A stretch of DNA of 54,523 nucleotides from Clostridia bacterium. GTDB taxonomy: Bacteria > Bacillota > Clostridia > UMGS1810. The first letter of the stretch is position 1, and each line of letters opens with the position of its first letter. The position numbers were made by a program, and so were the translations under genes. Below the pieces are notes generated by a model, which saw nothing but the letters and a program-made list of their open reading frames with translations, made no database searches and was not told the origin of the DNA. The DNA lies in NCBI GenBank assembly GCA_017481205.1, contig JAFUPN010000022.1, positions 1 through 54,523 on the forward strand. Reading direction: 5' to 3'. Shown in pieces: positions 1 to 7,234 of this stretch.

Positions 1-213
1 ATATAAATCTCTTGCGAGATTTTCGATATGTGCTAAAGCACTATATATGCCTGGCGGCTCGATGTGTTGCCTTACGGCAACGAGATTTATATCATATCGA
101 GTTTTGAGTGAAACGAAAAACATATCGATTTTGCGATAGCAAAAATATCGGGCAATCGAAGATTGCATATCGACAAAATCGATGGCATCTAAATTGTTCA
201 CCAATTTTATAAT
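1..213. repeat. Hairpin-array intergenic element, copy A (left end outside window)
   Basis: A chain of short perfect hairpins: a 7-bp AAATCTC/GAGATTT stem (5-22), TGCT-aa-AGCA (30-39), GCC-tggc-GGC (49-58), a GTTGCC/GGCAAC stem with loop TTAC (66-81), TTTTGC-gata-GCAAAA (129-144) and CAATC-gaa-GATTG (153-165). Between them stand TCGATATG-type words in the left half (23-30, 59-66) and CATATCGA words in the right half (93-100, 121-128, 166-173), which can pair with each other. It ends with GGCATCTAAATTGTTCA and ATTTTATAAT (184-213), a tail shared with three other elements in this window. No coding potential is seen. The 5' end is cut by the window. Confidence 0.8.
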
Positions 214-344
214 AAATTTCCGTAGCTAGCATGTCCACAATCTGTTGTAGGACATATTGATATAACTTCATCTGAACCGGATGTGAATATATAAAGAATT
301 AATATAATTGACAGCTAATTTAATATCTTATTGGAGGTATTTAA

Positions 345-529
345 TATGTTAATTCTATGCTCAAATGGATTATCAAGCGATAAACTTATGCAATGCATAT
401 GCGAAAAGCTTAATTGTCAAAAATCCGCCGCATTGGTAGTAACGGCTGATAATGAAAAAAGAAGCATTGTGATTTGATGAAAGTATTAATAATCTATATG
501 ATAAATTTTGCGGCGATTGGAGGAAATAA
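345..529 (+). pseudogene. Remnant of a peptidase S51 / type 1 GATase-like protein
   Basis: A good ribosome binding site (TTGGAGG) precedes an ATG that opens a 43-codon frame. It starts MLILCSNGLSSDKL and continues KSAALVVTADNE, which resembles the N-terminus of small peptidase E-like proteins from clostridia (recognised from memory). The frame stops at about 476. A second frame continues from about 470 as FDESINNLYDKFCGDW and stops at 527-529, just before the next gene. I read this as one gene that lost most of its middle and is frameshifted. The downstream permease starts 2 nt after the second stop, so the two were probably co-transcribed. The family call is tentative; an unrelated small ORF is the alternative. 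Confidence 0.4.
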
Positions 530-531
530 TT

Positions 532-1455
532 ATGATTCCGCTCTTATTGTTTTATAAAATTTTGCAGTTGTCTGTAATTATGATGTTTGGTTTTGTTCTT
601 GTAAAATCAAAAATCATTAAAAGTGGAGACAGTGTGGTTTTATCGAAAATCTCGTTGTATCTGCTGATGCCTGCTGTGATTATTAATTCTTTTGATATTG
701 AAATGACTGAAGATATCATGAACGGTTTGGCGCTGGCTTTTGCCGGAGCATTTGCGATACATATTGTTTTTCTTGCTGTAGACATGATTTATAAGAGAGT
801 ATTTAACGGCACGAGTGTGGAGAGAGCATCTATTATATATCCAAATGCTGCCAATTTGATAATCCCTATAGTTTCTTATGTTTTAGGAGATGAGTGGGTA
901 ATATACAGCTGTGCATTTTTATCTGTTCAAATATTTTTTATTTGGACTCATGGTATACAACTGTTCTCCACCGGGGAAAAATTAAATTTTAAAAAGATTT
1001 TGCTGAATATAAACATAATAGCAATTGCAATCGGAGTTATTTTAATGGTATCCGGCATCAGGCTTCCGCAATTAGTGAAGGATGTGTCTTCTTCACTTGG
1101 CAGCATGTTGGGCTCTGTTGGTATGCTTATTGCTGGTATGCTGGCAGCTGAGATCGATTTTAAATCAGTGTTGGCAAACAAAAGACTATATCTTGTTTTA
1201 ATTATGAGGATGCTAATCTGTCCGTTGATTATACTTGTGATGATGAAATGTGTTTGTTCTGTCTTGCTGATAAACAATGCAGAGAAAATACTTCTGATTT
1301 CTTTTTTGGCAAGCATTACTCCGTCTGCAGCTACGGTGATGCAGTTTGCACAAATCAATAATAAAGAAGTAGATTTTGCTGTTGGAATTAATATTATAAC
1401 AACAGTAGTATGTATAGTTACCATGCCGGTATTTGTGGCACTGTATCAAATTTAA
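532..1455 (+). CDS. AEC family transporter (auxin efflux carrier type permease)
   Basis: A 308-aa integral membrane protein with about ten hydrophobic segments and no soluble domain. N-terminal segments, a less hydrophobic middle loop near residues 145-160 (FSTGEKLNFKK), and C-terminal segments with SITPSAATVMQFAQ follow the AEC family pattern (auxin efflux carrier, malate/amino acid permeases). Length is normal for the family. I chose the ATG at 532 because GGAGG lies 8 nt upstream; an in-frame TTG at 508 would add eight residues but has no binding site. Substrate cannot be told from sequence; relatives carry organic acids or amino acids. It directly follows a broken peptidase-like gene. Confidence 0.85.
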   Translation: MIPLLLFYKILQLSVIMMFGFVLVKSKIIKSGDSVVLSKISLYLLMPAVIINSFDIEMTEDIMNGLALAFAGAFAIHIVFLAVDMIYKRVFNGTSVERASIIYPNAANLIIPIVSYVLGDEWVIYSCAFLSVQIFFIWTHGIQLFSTGEKLNFKKILLNINIIAIAIGVILMVSGIRLPQLVKDVSSSLGSMLGSVGMLIAGMLAAEIDFKSVLANKRLYLVLIMRMLICPLIILVMMKCVCSVLLINNAEKILLISFLASITPSAATVMQFAQINNKEVDFAVGINIITTVVCIVTMPVFVALYQI

Positions 1456-1554
1456 ATTGCCGCAAATAAAAGATTTTAGGCAATGAGCTGAAAATGTGAA
1501 ATTTATTATATATCAGGTCAGATGAACATTGAAAATGAAGGAGAAATGAAAAAT

Positions 1555-2307
1555 ATGATACATTCTTTTTTACTTATAGGGCAATCAAATATGGCGGGAC
1601 GAGGCTACATAGAAGAAGCTGTAAATGTTGATACAAGACATATAAAAATTTTGCGGAATGGTCGCTGGCAGTCTATGTTCCGTCCCATAAATCCCGATAG
1701 AAGCTTTTCGGGAGTAAGTCTGGCAGAAAGCTTTGCTGAAAAATATGCAGATAAATATGGAGTTGATGTGGGTCTCATATGCTGTGCCGACGGCGGTACG
1801 AGTCTTGACCAGTGGAAAAAGGGCGGTCTTCTTTATGAAAATGCCGTGTATCAGGCAAGGTTAGCCCAGAGGACATCTGTTATATCTGGAGTTTTGTGGC
1901 ATCAGGGCGAGGCTGACTGCAGCGAAGAGCTGCATATGACATATGCAGTCAGATTCAAAGAACTTATGGAAGCATTACGAAGTGAGCTTAATCTGCATAA
2001 TATTCCGTTTTTGCTTGGCGGATTGGGAGATTTTTTGTCGGAGTGCGCTTTGGATGAAAAATTAAAGAATTATACATATGTAAACGAAGCTTTGGAAAAA
2101 GTCGCCCGTGAAAATCCTATGACAGGCTTTGTGCCTGCAAAGGGTCTGAGCTCAAATCCGGATAATCTGCATTTTAATGCAAAAGCACTGTATGAGTTTG
2201 GCTTAAGGTATTTCAGTGAGTTTGAAAAAATTGCAGTTTGTGATAAAAAAATCAGTGAAATACACCATGAGGATGATATGCACAGAACTGAGATGGAGCT
2301 GCTTTGA
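1555..2307 (+). CDS. SGNH-type carbohydrate esterase (sialate O-acetylesterase domain, CE6-like)
   Basis: A 250-aa cytosolic protein with no signal peptide. The N-terminal GQSNMAG carries the expected nucleophile Ser (about residue 11), WHQGEAD (about 115-121) is the family's third block, and DNLH (about 203-206) supplies the Asp-His pair. This matches SASA/CE6 acetylesterases, which remove O-acetyl groups from sugars such as acetylated xylan or sialic acid. Being intracellular, it would act on imported oligosaccharides. Start: ATG 1555 follows AAGGAG at 1538-1543 by 11 nt; in-frame ATGs at 1522 and 1546 are possible but fit the binding site worse. The nearby rhamnosidase region suggests a plant or host glycan diet. 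Confidence 0.82.
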   Translation: MIHSFLLIGQSNMAGRGYIEEAVNVDTRHIKILRNGRWQSMFRPINPDRSFSGVSLAESFAEKYADKYGVDVGLICCADGGTSLDQWKKGGLLYENAVYQARLAQRTSVISGVLWHQGEADCSEELHMTYAVRFKELMEALRSELNLHNIPFLLGGLGDFLSECALDEKLKNYTYVNEALEKVARENPMTGFVPAKGLSSNPDNLHFNAKALYEFGLRYFSEFEKIAVCDKKISEIHHEDDMHRTEMELL

Positions 2308-2416
2308 GTTGTTTGATTTGATAAGATGAATAGCAGTTTTAGAAATTTTTAATACTTAAAGCACAATTTTCCTCTTTTGCGATAGTTATCTTATAACGTG
2401 TAATATGTAAAAGCTT

Positions 2417-2455
2417 AAACCGCCCGTATCCTTTTGGACATACGAGCGGTTTTGT
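2417..2455. terminator. Bidirectional terminator hairpin between esterase and asnS
   Basis: ACCGCcCGTAT and ATACGaGCGGT form a GC-rich stem around a short loop, with TTTT on the plus side and a looser T-run on the minus side. It sits between two convergent genes and can serve both. Confidence 0.75.
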
Positions 2456-2480
2456 GGATTTTTTTAACGAATAAATTTAT

Positions 2481-3872
2481 TTAGAAATCAGCATTTCCTA
2501 CTGTTCTTGGGAAGGGCACTACGTCACGGATATTTGAAATGCCTGTCAGGTACATAATGGCTCTTTCAAAGCCCAGACCGAAGCCTGCGTGCTTACAGCC
2601 GCCGTACTTTCTCAGGTCTAAATACCACCAGTAGTCTTTCTCTTCAAGACCCATTTCCTTCATGCGGTCAATCAGAACATCATATCTTTCTTCTCTCTGG
2701 CTTCCGCCGATGATTTCGCCGATGCCGGGAACAAGAAGGTCCATAGCGGCAACTGTCTTGCCGTCATCGTTGAGTCTCATGTAAAATGCTTTGATTTCTT
2801 TAGGGTAGTCAGTAACGAATACAGGTTTTTTAAATACCTGTTCGGTCAGATATCTCTCATGCTCTGTCTGCAGGTCGGTACCCCATTTTACGGGATAGTC
2901 AAAGTTGTCATTATTCTTTTCGAGGATTTCTATAGCCTCTGTGTATGTTACATGACCGAATTCGGAGTTTGCAACATGGGTAAGTCTATCAAGGAGTCCC
3001 TTGTCTACAAAGCTGTTGAAGAAAGCTATTTCCTCAGGAGCATTTTCAAGAACGTAGTTTATAACAAACTTGAGCATATCCTCTGCCAGCTTCATATCGT
3101 CGGCAAGGTCTGCAAAAGAGATTTCCGGCTCAATCATCCAGAATTCAGCTGCGTGTCTGGTTGTGTTTGAATTCTCGGCTCTGAAGGTAGGTCCGAAGGT
3201 GTATACATTACGGAATGCAAGAGCATAGGTCTCGCAGTTGAGCTGACCTGATACAGTCAGATTCGCGCTCTTGCCGAAAAAGTCCTTTGTATAGTCAACG
3301 CCTCCCTCTTCATTTACAGGAACATTGTTCATATCCATGGTTGTAACCTGGAACATCTCGCCTGCGCCCTCACAGTCACTGCAAGTGATAATGGGAGTGT
3401 GGGTATACACAAAGCCTCTTTCGTTAAAGAACTTATGTATGGCATATGCCGCAAGGCTTCTCACACGGAACACTGCGGAGAATGTGTTGGTTCTGGGTCT
3501 TAAGTGTGCGATGGTGCGGAGATATTCAAAGGAATGTCTCTTCTTCTGCAGGGGGTAGTCCGGTGTGGACATACCCTCGATTGCAACACACTCAGCCTTA
3601 ATTTCAAAGGGCTGCTTTGCATCGGGAGTGAGCACCAGAGTACCTGTTACGCTGATTGCCGCGCCTACATTGAGAGCGGCTATTTCCTTGTAGTTGGAAA
3701 GCTTCTCGCTTTCAAAAACCACCTGTACATTCTTAAAAAACGTACCGTCATTAACCTCTATAAAGCCAAAGGCATTTGAAGCACGGATTGTTCTTATCCA
3801 GCCGGATATCTCTACCTGCTTTTCGCCGAAGCTTTCCTGATTGGCAAAAAGCTCTTTTACCAGTACTTTCAT
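2481..3872 (-). CDS. asnS: Asparaginyl-tRNA synthetase
   Basis: 463 aa, the usual length for bacterial AsnRS. It charges tRNA-Asn with asparagine in the cytosol. The N-terminal OB-fold (about residues 15-100, [19 protein letters not shown]) binds the anticodon. Class II motif 2 is visible as [25 protein letters not shown] sequence in the middle, and motif 3 as [13 protein letters not shown] near the C-terminus, followed by the AsnRS/AspRS ending RDVVPFPRT. It is a single-gene unit read leftward into the terminator at 2417-2455. A promoter is likely at 3921-3948 (TTGTTT, 16 nt, TATAAT on the minus strand). No T-box leader fits in the short upstream gap. Confidence 0.97.
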   Translation of the reverse strand: MKVLVKELFANQESFGEKQVEISGWIRTIRASNAFGFIEVNDGTFFKNVQVVFESEKLSNYKEIAALNVGAAISVTGTLVLTPDAKQPFEIKAECVAIEGMSTPDYPLQKKRHSFEYLRTIAHLRPRTNTFSAVFRVRSLAAYAIHKFFNERGFVYTHTPIITCSDCEGAGEMFQVTTMDMNNVPVNEEGGVDYTKDFFGKSANLTVSGQLNCETYALAFRNVYTFGPTFRAENSNTTRHAAEFWMIEPEISFADLADDMKLAEDMLKFVINYVLENAPEEIAFFNSFVDKGLLDRLTHVANSEFGHVTYTEAIEILEKNNDNFDYPVKWGTDLQTEHERYLTEQVFKKPVFVTDYPKEIKAFYMRLNDDGKTVAAMDLLVPGIGEIIGGSQREERYDVLIDRMKEMGLEEKDYWWYLDLRKYGGCKHAGFGLGFERAIMYLTGISNIRDVVPFPRTVGNADF

Positions 3873-3920
3873 ATATATTATCCTTCTTTCTGTGTAAATT
3901 ACAAATACATATACATCATA

Positions 3921-3948
3921 ATTATACTATAAATTCCAAAAAAAACAA
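3921..3948 (-). promoter_or_regulatory. Probable asnS promoter
   Basis: On the minus strand TTGTTT (3943-3948) and TATAAT (3921-3926) are 16 nt apart, about 50 nt before the asnS start codon. Confidence 0.5.
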
Positions 3949-3979
3949 TATCTTTTTTGAAATTTTTTCATAATTTCTA

Positions 3980-4007
3980 TTGACAAAATATTTTTGTTTT
4001 GTATAAT
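3980..4007 (+). promoter_or_regulatory. Consensus sigma-A promoter for the ABC exporter
   Basis: TTGACA (3980-3985) and TATAAT (4002-4007), both perfect, spaced 16 nt. The transcript would start near 4014, inside or next to the repeat remnant, and reach the ATG at 4094. Confidence 0.8.
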
Positions 4008-4015
4008 GGGGGTAG

Positions 4016-4061
4016 TTTTAGTAACTAACACTAAAGACGGTTTTGAAATATAAATTTTATC
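4016..4061 (+). repeat. Solo end of the 272-bp inverted-repeat element
   Basis: TTAGTAACTAACACTAAAG followed by a GGTTTTGAAATATAAATTT stretch matches, with about three mismatches over 44 nt, the reverse complement of the right end of the full element at 42241-42512. It lies between the promoter and the start of the ABC gene, so it is transcribed as 5' leader. No partner end is seen nearby. Confidence 0.7.
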
Positions 4062-4093
4062 GTACAATTTGTTAAAGAAGAAAGGCCATTGCT

Positions 4094-5917
4094 ATGGAAA
4101 CCAACAAAAGAAAATCTTATATCCCCGACTACGAACAGCTGTTTAACGAAAATGAAGAAAAAGATGTTGCCAACGGAGGTAAAAAACATAAAAATGAGAT
4201 GCGTATTCTCAAAAAACTTTTTAAGGGTAATTTGGGAAGTATTTTGATTTCTTCGGTTTTTTATATGCTAAAGGCATGTCCAGTGTGGATTTTGCCTATT
4301 GTTACGGCAAATATAATAAATCTGATAACCAATCCAAGCAATGACACCGGCATCAGGATGCTTATTAACTTTGCCGTGCTTGCCGTTTGTACCGTTCAGA
4401 ATGTGCCAACACATATGATATATTCAAAATTTACTGATAGAATGCTCCGCACCATCGGTGCCGGTATGAGAAATACACTTGTACGTAAGCTTCAGCATCT
4501 GTCGCTTACATATCACAGAGAGATTGAAAGCGGAAAAATCCAGGCAAAATTTCTCCGTGATATAGAAGCAATGGAATTTTTTGACAATCATTTTATCAAA
4601 AGCTGTATTCCTGCAATACTCAGTCTTGCGGTAACCATGACTATATCTGTTTCAAAAAGTCCTGTTGTGGCACTGTTTTTTATTATGGTTATACCGGTTA
4701 ATGTTTTTCTTGTGCGTGCATTCCGCAAGAAAATGAATGCCAATAACCGCCAGTTCCGCAAGGAAAATGAAAATGTGTCTGCAAAAATGACAACCATGCT
4801 TGAGATGATACCTGTTACCAAGGCTCACGGTCTTGAAAATGAGGAAATATCCATATTGGAGAAAAATATATCCAGGCTCAAGGAAACCGGTCTTGTTGTA
4901 GATAAAACAAACGCATATTTCGGCTCAATGGCATGGGTTATATCTCAGCTTATGACAGCGGCTTGTCTGCTCTTTACCGGCTTTCTTGCCATGAAGGGCA
5001 AAATTGCCGTGGGCGACATTGTGCTGTATCAGTCGTATTTTGCGCAGATAACAAATCATGTCCAGGCTATTGTAAATATCTATCCCGAGCTTTCCAAGGG
5101 TCTTGAGGCTGTGCACTCCATGTCGGAAATAATTCTTTCCGATGATATTGAGGACAACAGAGGCAAAATCAGCCTGAGATATGTTCACGGTACAATATAT
5201 TTCGACAATTGCTGTTACAGATATCCTGACGGAGATGAGGATTTAATCAAGGATCTTACTCTTCATGTAGAGAAGGGTGAATGTATTGCTTTTGTCGGTT
5301 CATCCGGTTCGGGTAAATCCACTGTTATGAATATGATAATAGGCTTTTTGCGTCCCAACGCCGGACAGCTTTCTATAGACGGCAAGCCCATAGAAATGCT
5401 CAATCTGTCTGACTATCGCAAATTTATTTCCGTTGTTCCTCAGAACAGTGTTATGTTTTCGGGCACTATAAGAGACAATATTACTTACGGTTTGCGTGAT
5501 GTGTCGGAAGAAAAACTGCAGGATGTTGTAAAAAGAGCAAATATAGAAGAATTTGTCAAAGACCTTCCCAAGGGTCTTGATACGGAAATTGGAGAGCACG
5601 GAGGTAATCTGTCTGGCGGTCAGAGACAGAGAATTTCCATTGCCAGAGCTCTTATACGAGACCCGAAGATTCTCATACTGGACGAAGCCACATCGGCTCT
5701 TGACAATGTATCCGAATACCACGTTCAGCAGGCTATATCTGAGCTGATTAAGGGTAGAACCACATTTATAGTTGCACACAGACTTTCCACTATTCGTGAT
5801 GCCGACAGAATTGTGGTTATGGATAACGGTAGATGTGTGGAAATGGGCACATATGACGAACTTATGGAAAAGAAAGGCAAATTCTATGAATTGAAGAGTC
5901 TGAGTGATATGAAATGA
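4094..5917 (+). CDS. ABC exporter, fused membrane and ATPase domains
   Basis: A 607-aa half-transporter that would work as a dimer in the cytoplasmic membrane. A charged N-terminal tail of about 45 residues precedes a six-helix membrane domain (about 50-350). The ATPase domain has Walker A GSSGSGKST near residue 402, the signature LSGGQRQR near 505, Walker B ILILDEATSAL near 527 and an H-loop histidine in VAHRLST. This architecture is typical of multidrug, lipid or peptide exporters (MsbA/LmrA type). No second half-transporter gene is adjacent, so a homodimer is likely. The substrate is unknown. It has its own consensus promoter at 3980-4007. Confidence 0.92.
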   Translation: METNKRKSYIPDYEQLFNENEEKDVANGGKKHKNEMRILKKLFKGNLGSILISSVFYMLKACPVWILPIVTANIINLITNPSNDTGIRMLINFAVLAVCTVQNVPTHMIYSKFTDRMLRTIGAGMRNTLVRKLQHLSLTYHREIESGKIQAKFLRDIEAMEFFDNHFIKSCIPAILSLAVTMTISVSKSPVVALFFIMVIPVNVFLVRAFRKKMNANNRQFRKENENVSAKMTTMLEMIPVTKAHGLENEEISILEKNISRLKETGLVVDKTNAYFGSMAWVISQLMTAACLLFTGFLAMKGKIAVGDIVLYQSYFAQITNHVQAIVNIYPELSKGLEAVHSMSEIILSDDIEDNRGKISLRYVHGTIYFDNCCYRYPDGDEDLIKDLTLHVEKGECIAFVGSSGSGKSTVMNMIIGFLRPNAGQLSIDGKPIEMLNLSDYRKFISVVPQNSVMFSGTIRDNITYGLRDVSEEKLQDVVKRANIEEFVKDLPKGLDTEIGEHGGNLSGGQRQRISIARALIRDPKILILDEATSALDNVSEYHVQQAISELIKGRTTFIVAHRLSTIRDADRIVVMDNGRCVEMGTYDELMEKKGKFYELKSLSDMK

Positions 5918-5918
5918 T

Positions 5919-5947
5919 TTGCCAAATGATACTTTGTATGATATAAT
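5919..5947 (+). promoter_or_regulatory. Promoter-like pair at the left edge of repeat copy B
   Basis: TTGCCA (5919-5924), 17 nt, TATAAT (5942-5947). It begins 2 nt after the ABC stop codon, and its -10 box is the left edge of the hairpin-array element. A transcript from here would carry the whole element as the 5' leader of mltG. Confidence 0.55.
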
Positions 5948-6201
5948 GATTTCATCGAAGATGAAATCGTCGATATGAATTCTTAACAGAATTCTCGATG
6001 TGTGCTAAAGCACTCGATATGCCTTACGGCTCGATATGTTGCTGACGCAACGAGAATTCATATCATATCGAGTTTTTGTAGGGGCAATTTACGAATTGCC
6101 CGAAAAAACATATCGATTTTGTGAAACAAAAATATCGAGCAAACGAAGTTTGCATATCGACAAAAACAAGTGGCATCTAAATCGTGCACAAATTTTATAA
6201 T
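5942..6201 (+). repeat. Hairpin-array intergenic element, copy B (complete)
   Basis: Begins TATAATG, then a 8-bp ATTTCATC/GATGAAAT hairpin (5949-5967). Small hairpins follow: GAATTCT-taac-AGAATTC, GTGCT-aa-AGCAC, GCC-ttac-GGC, GTTGC-tgac-GCAAC, a GGGCAATT/AATTGCCC stem (6083-6102), TTTTG-tgaaa-CAAAA, GCAAAC-gaa-GTTTGC. They are separated by TCGATATG words on the left (5970, 6014, 6031, and TCGATGTG at 5995) and CATATCGA words on the right (6064, 6109, 6153). It ends with the shared tail GGCATCTAAATCGTGCA plus TTTTATAAT (6172-6201). The mltG ribosome binding site begins 6 nt later. Confidence 0.85.
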
Positions 6202-6222
6202 TATCTCAAGGAGTTGATACGG

Positions 6223-7215
6223 ATGAAAAAAATAATTGCGATTATTATAGCTGCGGCGTTGCTGATATGGCTTACGCCCTATGCACATGAATATTTTAAC
6301 AGCAAGTCGGTTGAGGGAACGCCCGTTACCATAAGTATACCTAAGGGTTTGTCAGAGGCGGACATTGCAAAGTTGCTTAAGGAAAATGGACTTATAAAAA
6401 ACGAAATTGTGTTCAAGCTAAAGCTGAGACTTTCCGAATACAACGGCAAGCTTAACTTCGGCACATATACTCTAAGCGACGGTATGTGTCTGTCTGATAT
6501 TATAAAGACTCTTGCCAATCCTGCTGTTCAGCAGGGAATTACATTTGTTGTGCCCGAGGGCTTTTCGGCAGAGCAGATAGCCGCCAGGGCAGAGGAGCTG
6601 AACTTGTGCACTGCAGAGGAATTTCTTAATGCATTGGATGATAATTATGACTACAGCTTTGTGTCAAAAATTCCTGCCGGCGATACAAAATACAGGCTTC
6701 AGGGCTTTTTGTTTCCTGAAACCTACTCCTTTCTTAAAGAGTCTTCGGCTCATGATATAATAGATACAATGCTTGGAGAATTTGAAAAGCGTTATACCAG
6801 TGAGGTCGGAGAAATATCCGATAAGGTTTTTGAAATAGTAACCAAGGCATCACTTGTAGAAAAAGAGGCAATGCTCGCTTCTGAAAGACCTATTATCGCC
6901 GGAGTTATTGAAAACCGCATAAAAGAGAATATGCCACTACAGATAGATGCGGCGATTGTATATGCCATATCCGACGGAATGTACGATGTAGACACGGTTC
7001 TCTATCGGGACCTGGAGATTGATTCGCTCTATAATATATACAAAAACAAGGGTTTGCCCGCGGGTCCCATCTGCAATCCGGGTATAAGCGCTCTGAAGGC
7101 GGCAAAAAATCCTGACAGCAATTCATACTTGTACTATCACACAGATACATCAAAAAATGACGGAAGTCATATCTTTACAGAAACCTATAACGAGCATCTG
7201 AGCACACAAAATTAA
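6223..7215 (+). CDS. mltG: Endolytic murein transglycosylase MltG (YceG family)
   Basis: 330 aa from the ATG at 6223, which has AAGGAG 9 nt upstream; a GTG at 6184 lies inside the repeat and is unlikely. One N-terminal membrane anchor (about residues 3-20, IIAIIIAAALLIW) places the rest outside the membrane. The LysM-like segment TISIPKGLSEADIAKLL is followed by the catalytic YceG domain with GFLFPETYSF; the Glu there is the expected catalytic residue (about 165). ASLVEKEA and NPGISALKAA are further family blocks. MltG cuts nascent peptidoglycan strands and sets glycan length. Length is normal. It is preceded by hairpin-array copy B and followed closely by a GH78-like gene. Confidence 0.93.
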   Translation: MKKIIAIIIAAALLIWLTPYAHEYFNSKSVEGTPVTISIPKGLSEADIAKLLKENGLIKNEIVFKLKLRLSEYNGKLNFGTYTLSDGMCLSDIIKTLANPAVQQGITFVVPEGFSAEQIAARAEELNLCTAEEFLNALDDNYDYSFVSKIPAGDTKYRLQGFLFPETYSFLKESSAHDIIDTMLGEFEKRYTSEVGEISDKVFEIVTKASLVEKEAMLASERPIIAGVIENRIKENMPLQIDAAIVYAISDGMYDVDTVLYRDLEIDSLYNIYKNKGLPAGPICNPGISALKAAKNPDSNSYLYYHTDTSKNDGSHIFTETYNEHLSTQN

Positions 7216-7234
7216 AATATAAGGAGAAGACATT

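Noticed and set aside
1..213. CRISPR-like array (recurring 8-bp words at short intervals)
   Set aside because: Words are too short, spacers are palindromes rather than unique sequence, and no cas gene is present. The left/right complementarity fits a folded element.
6184..6222. Upstream GTG start for mltG
   Set aside because: It lies in the tail of the repeat and has no binding site, while ATG 6223 has AAGGAG at ideal spacing and begins the membrane anchor.
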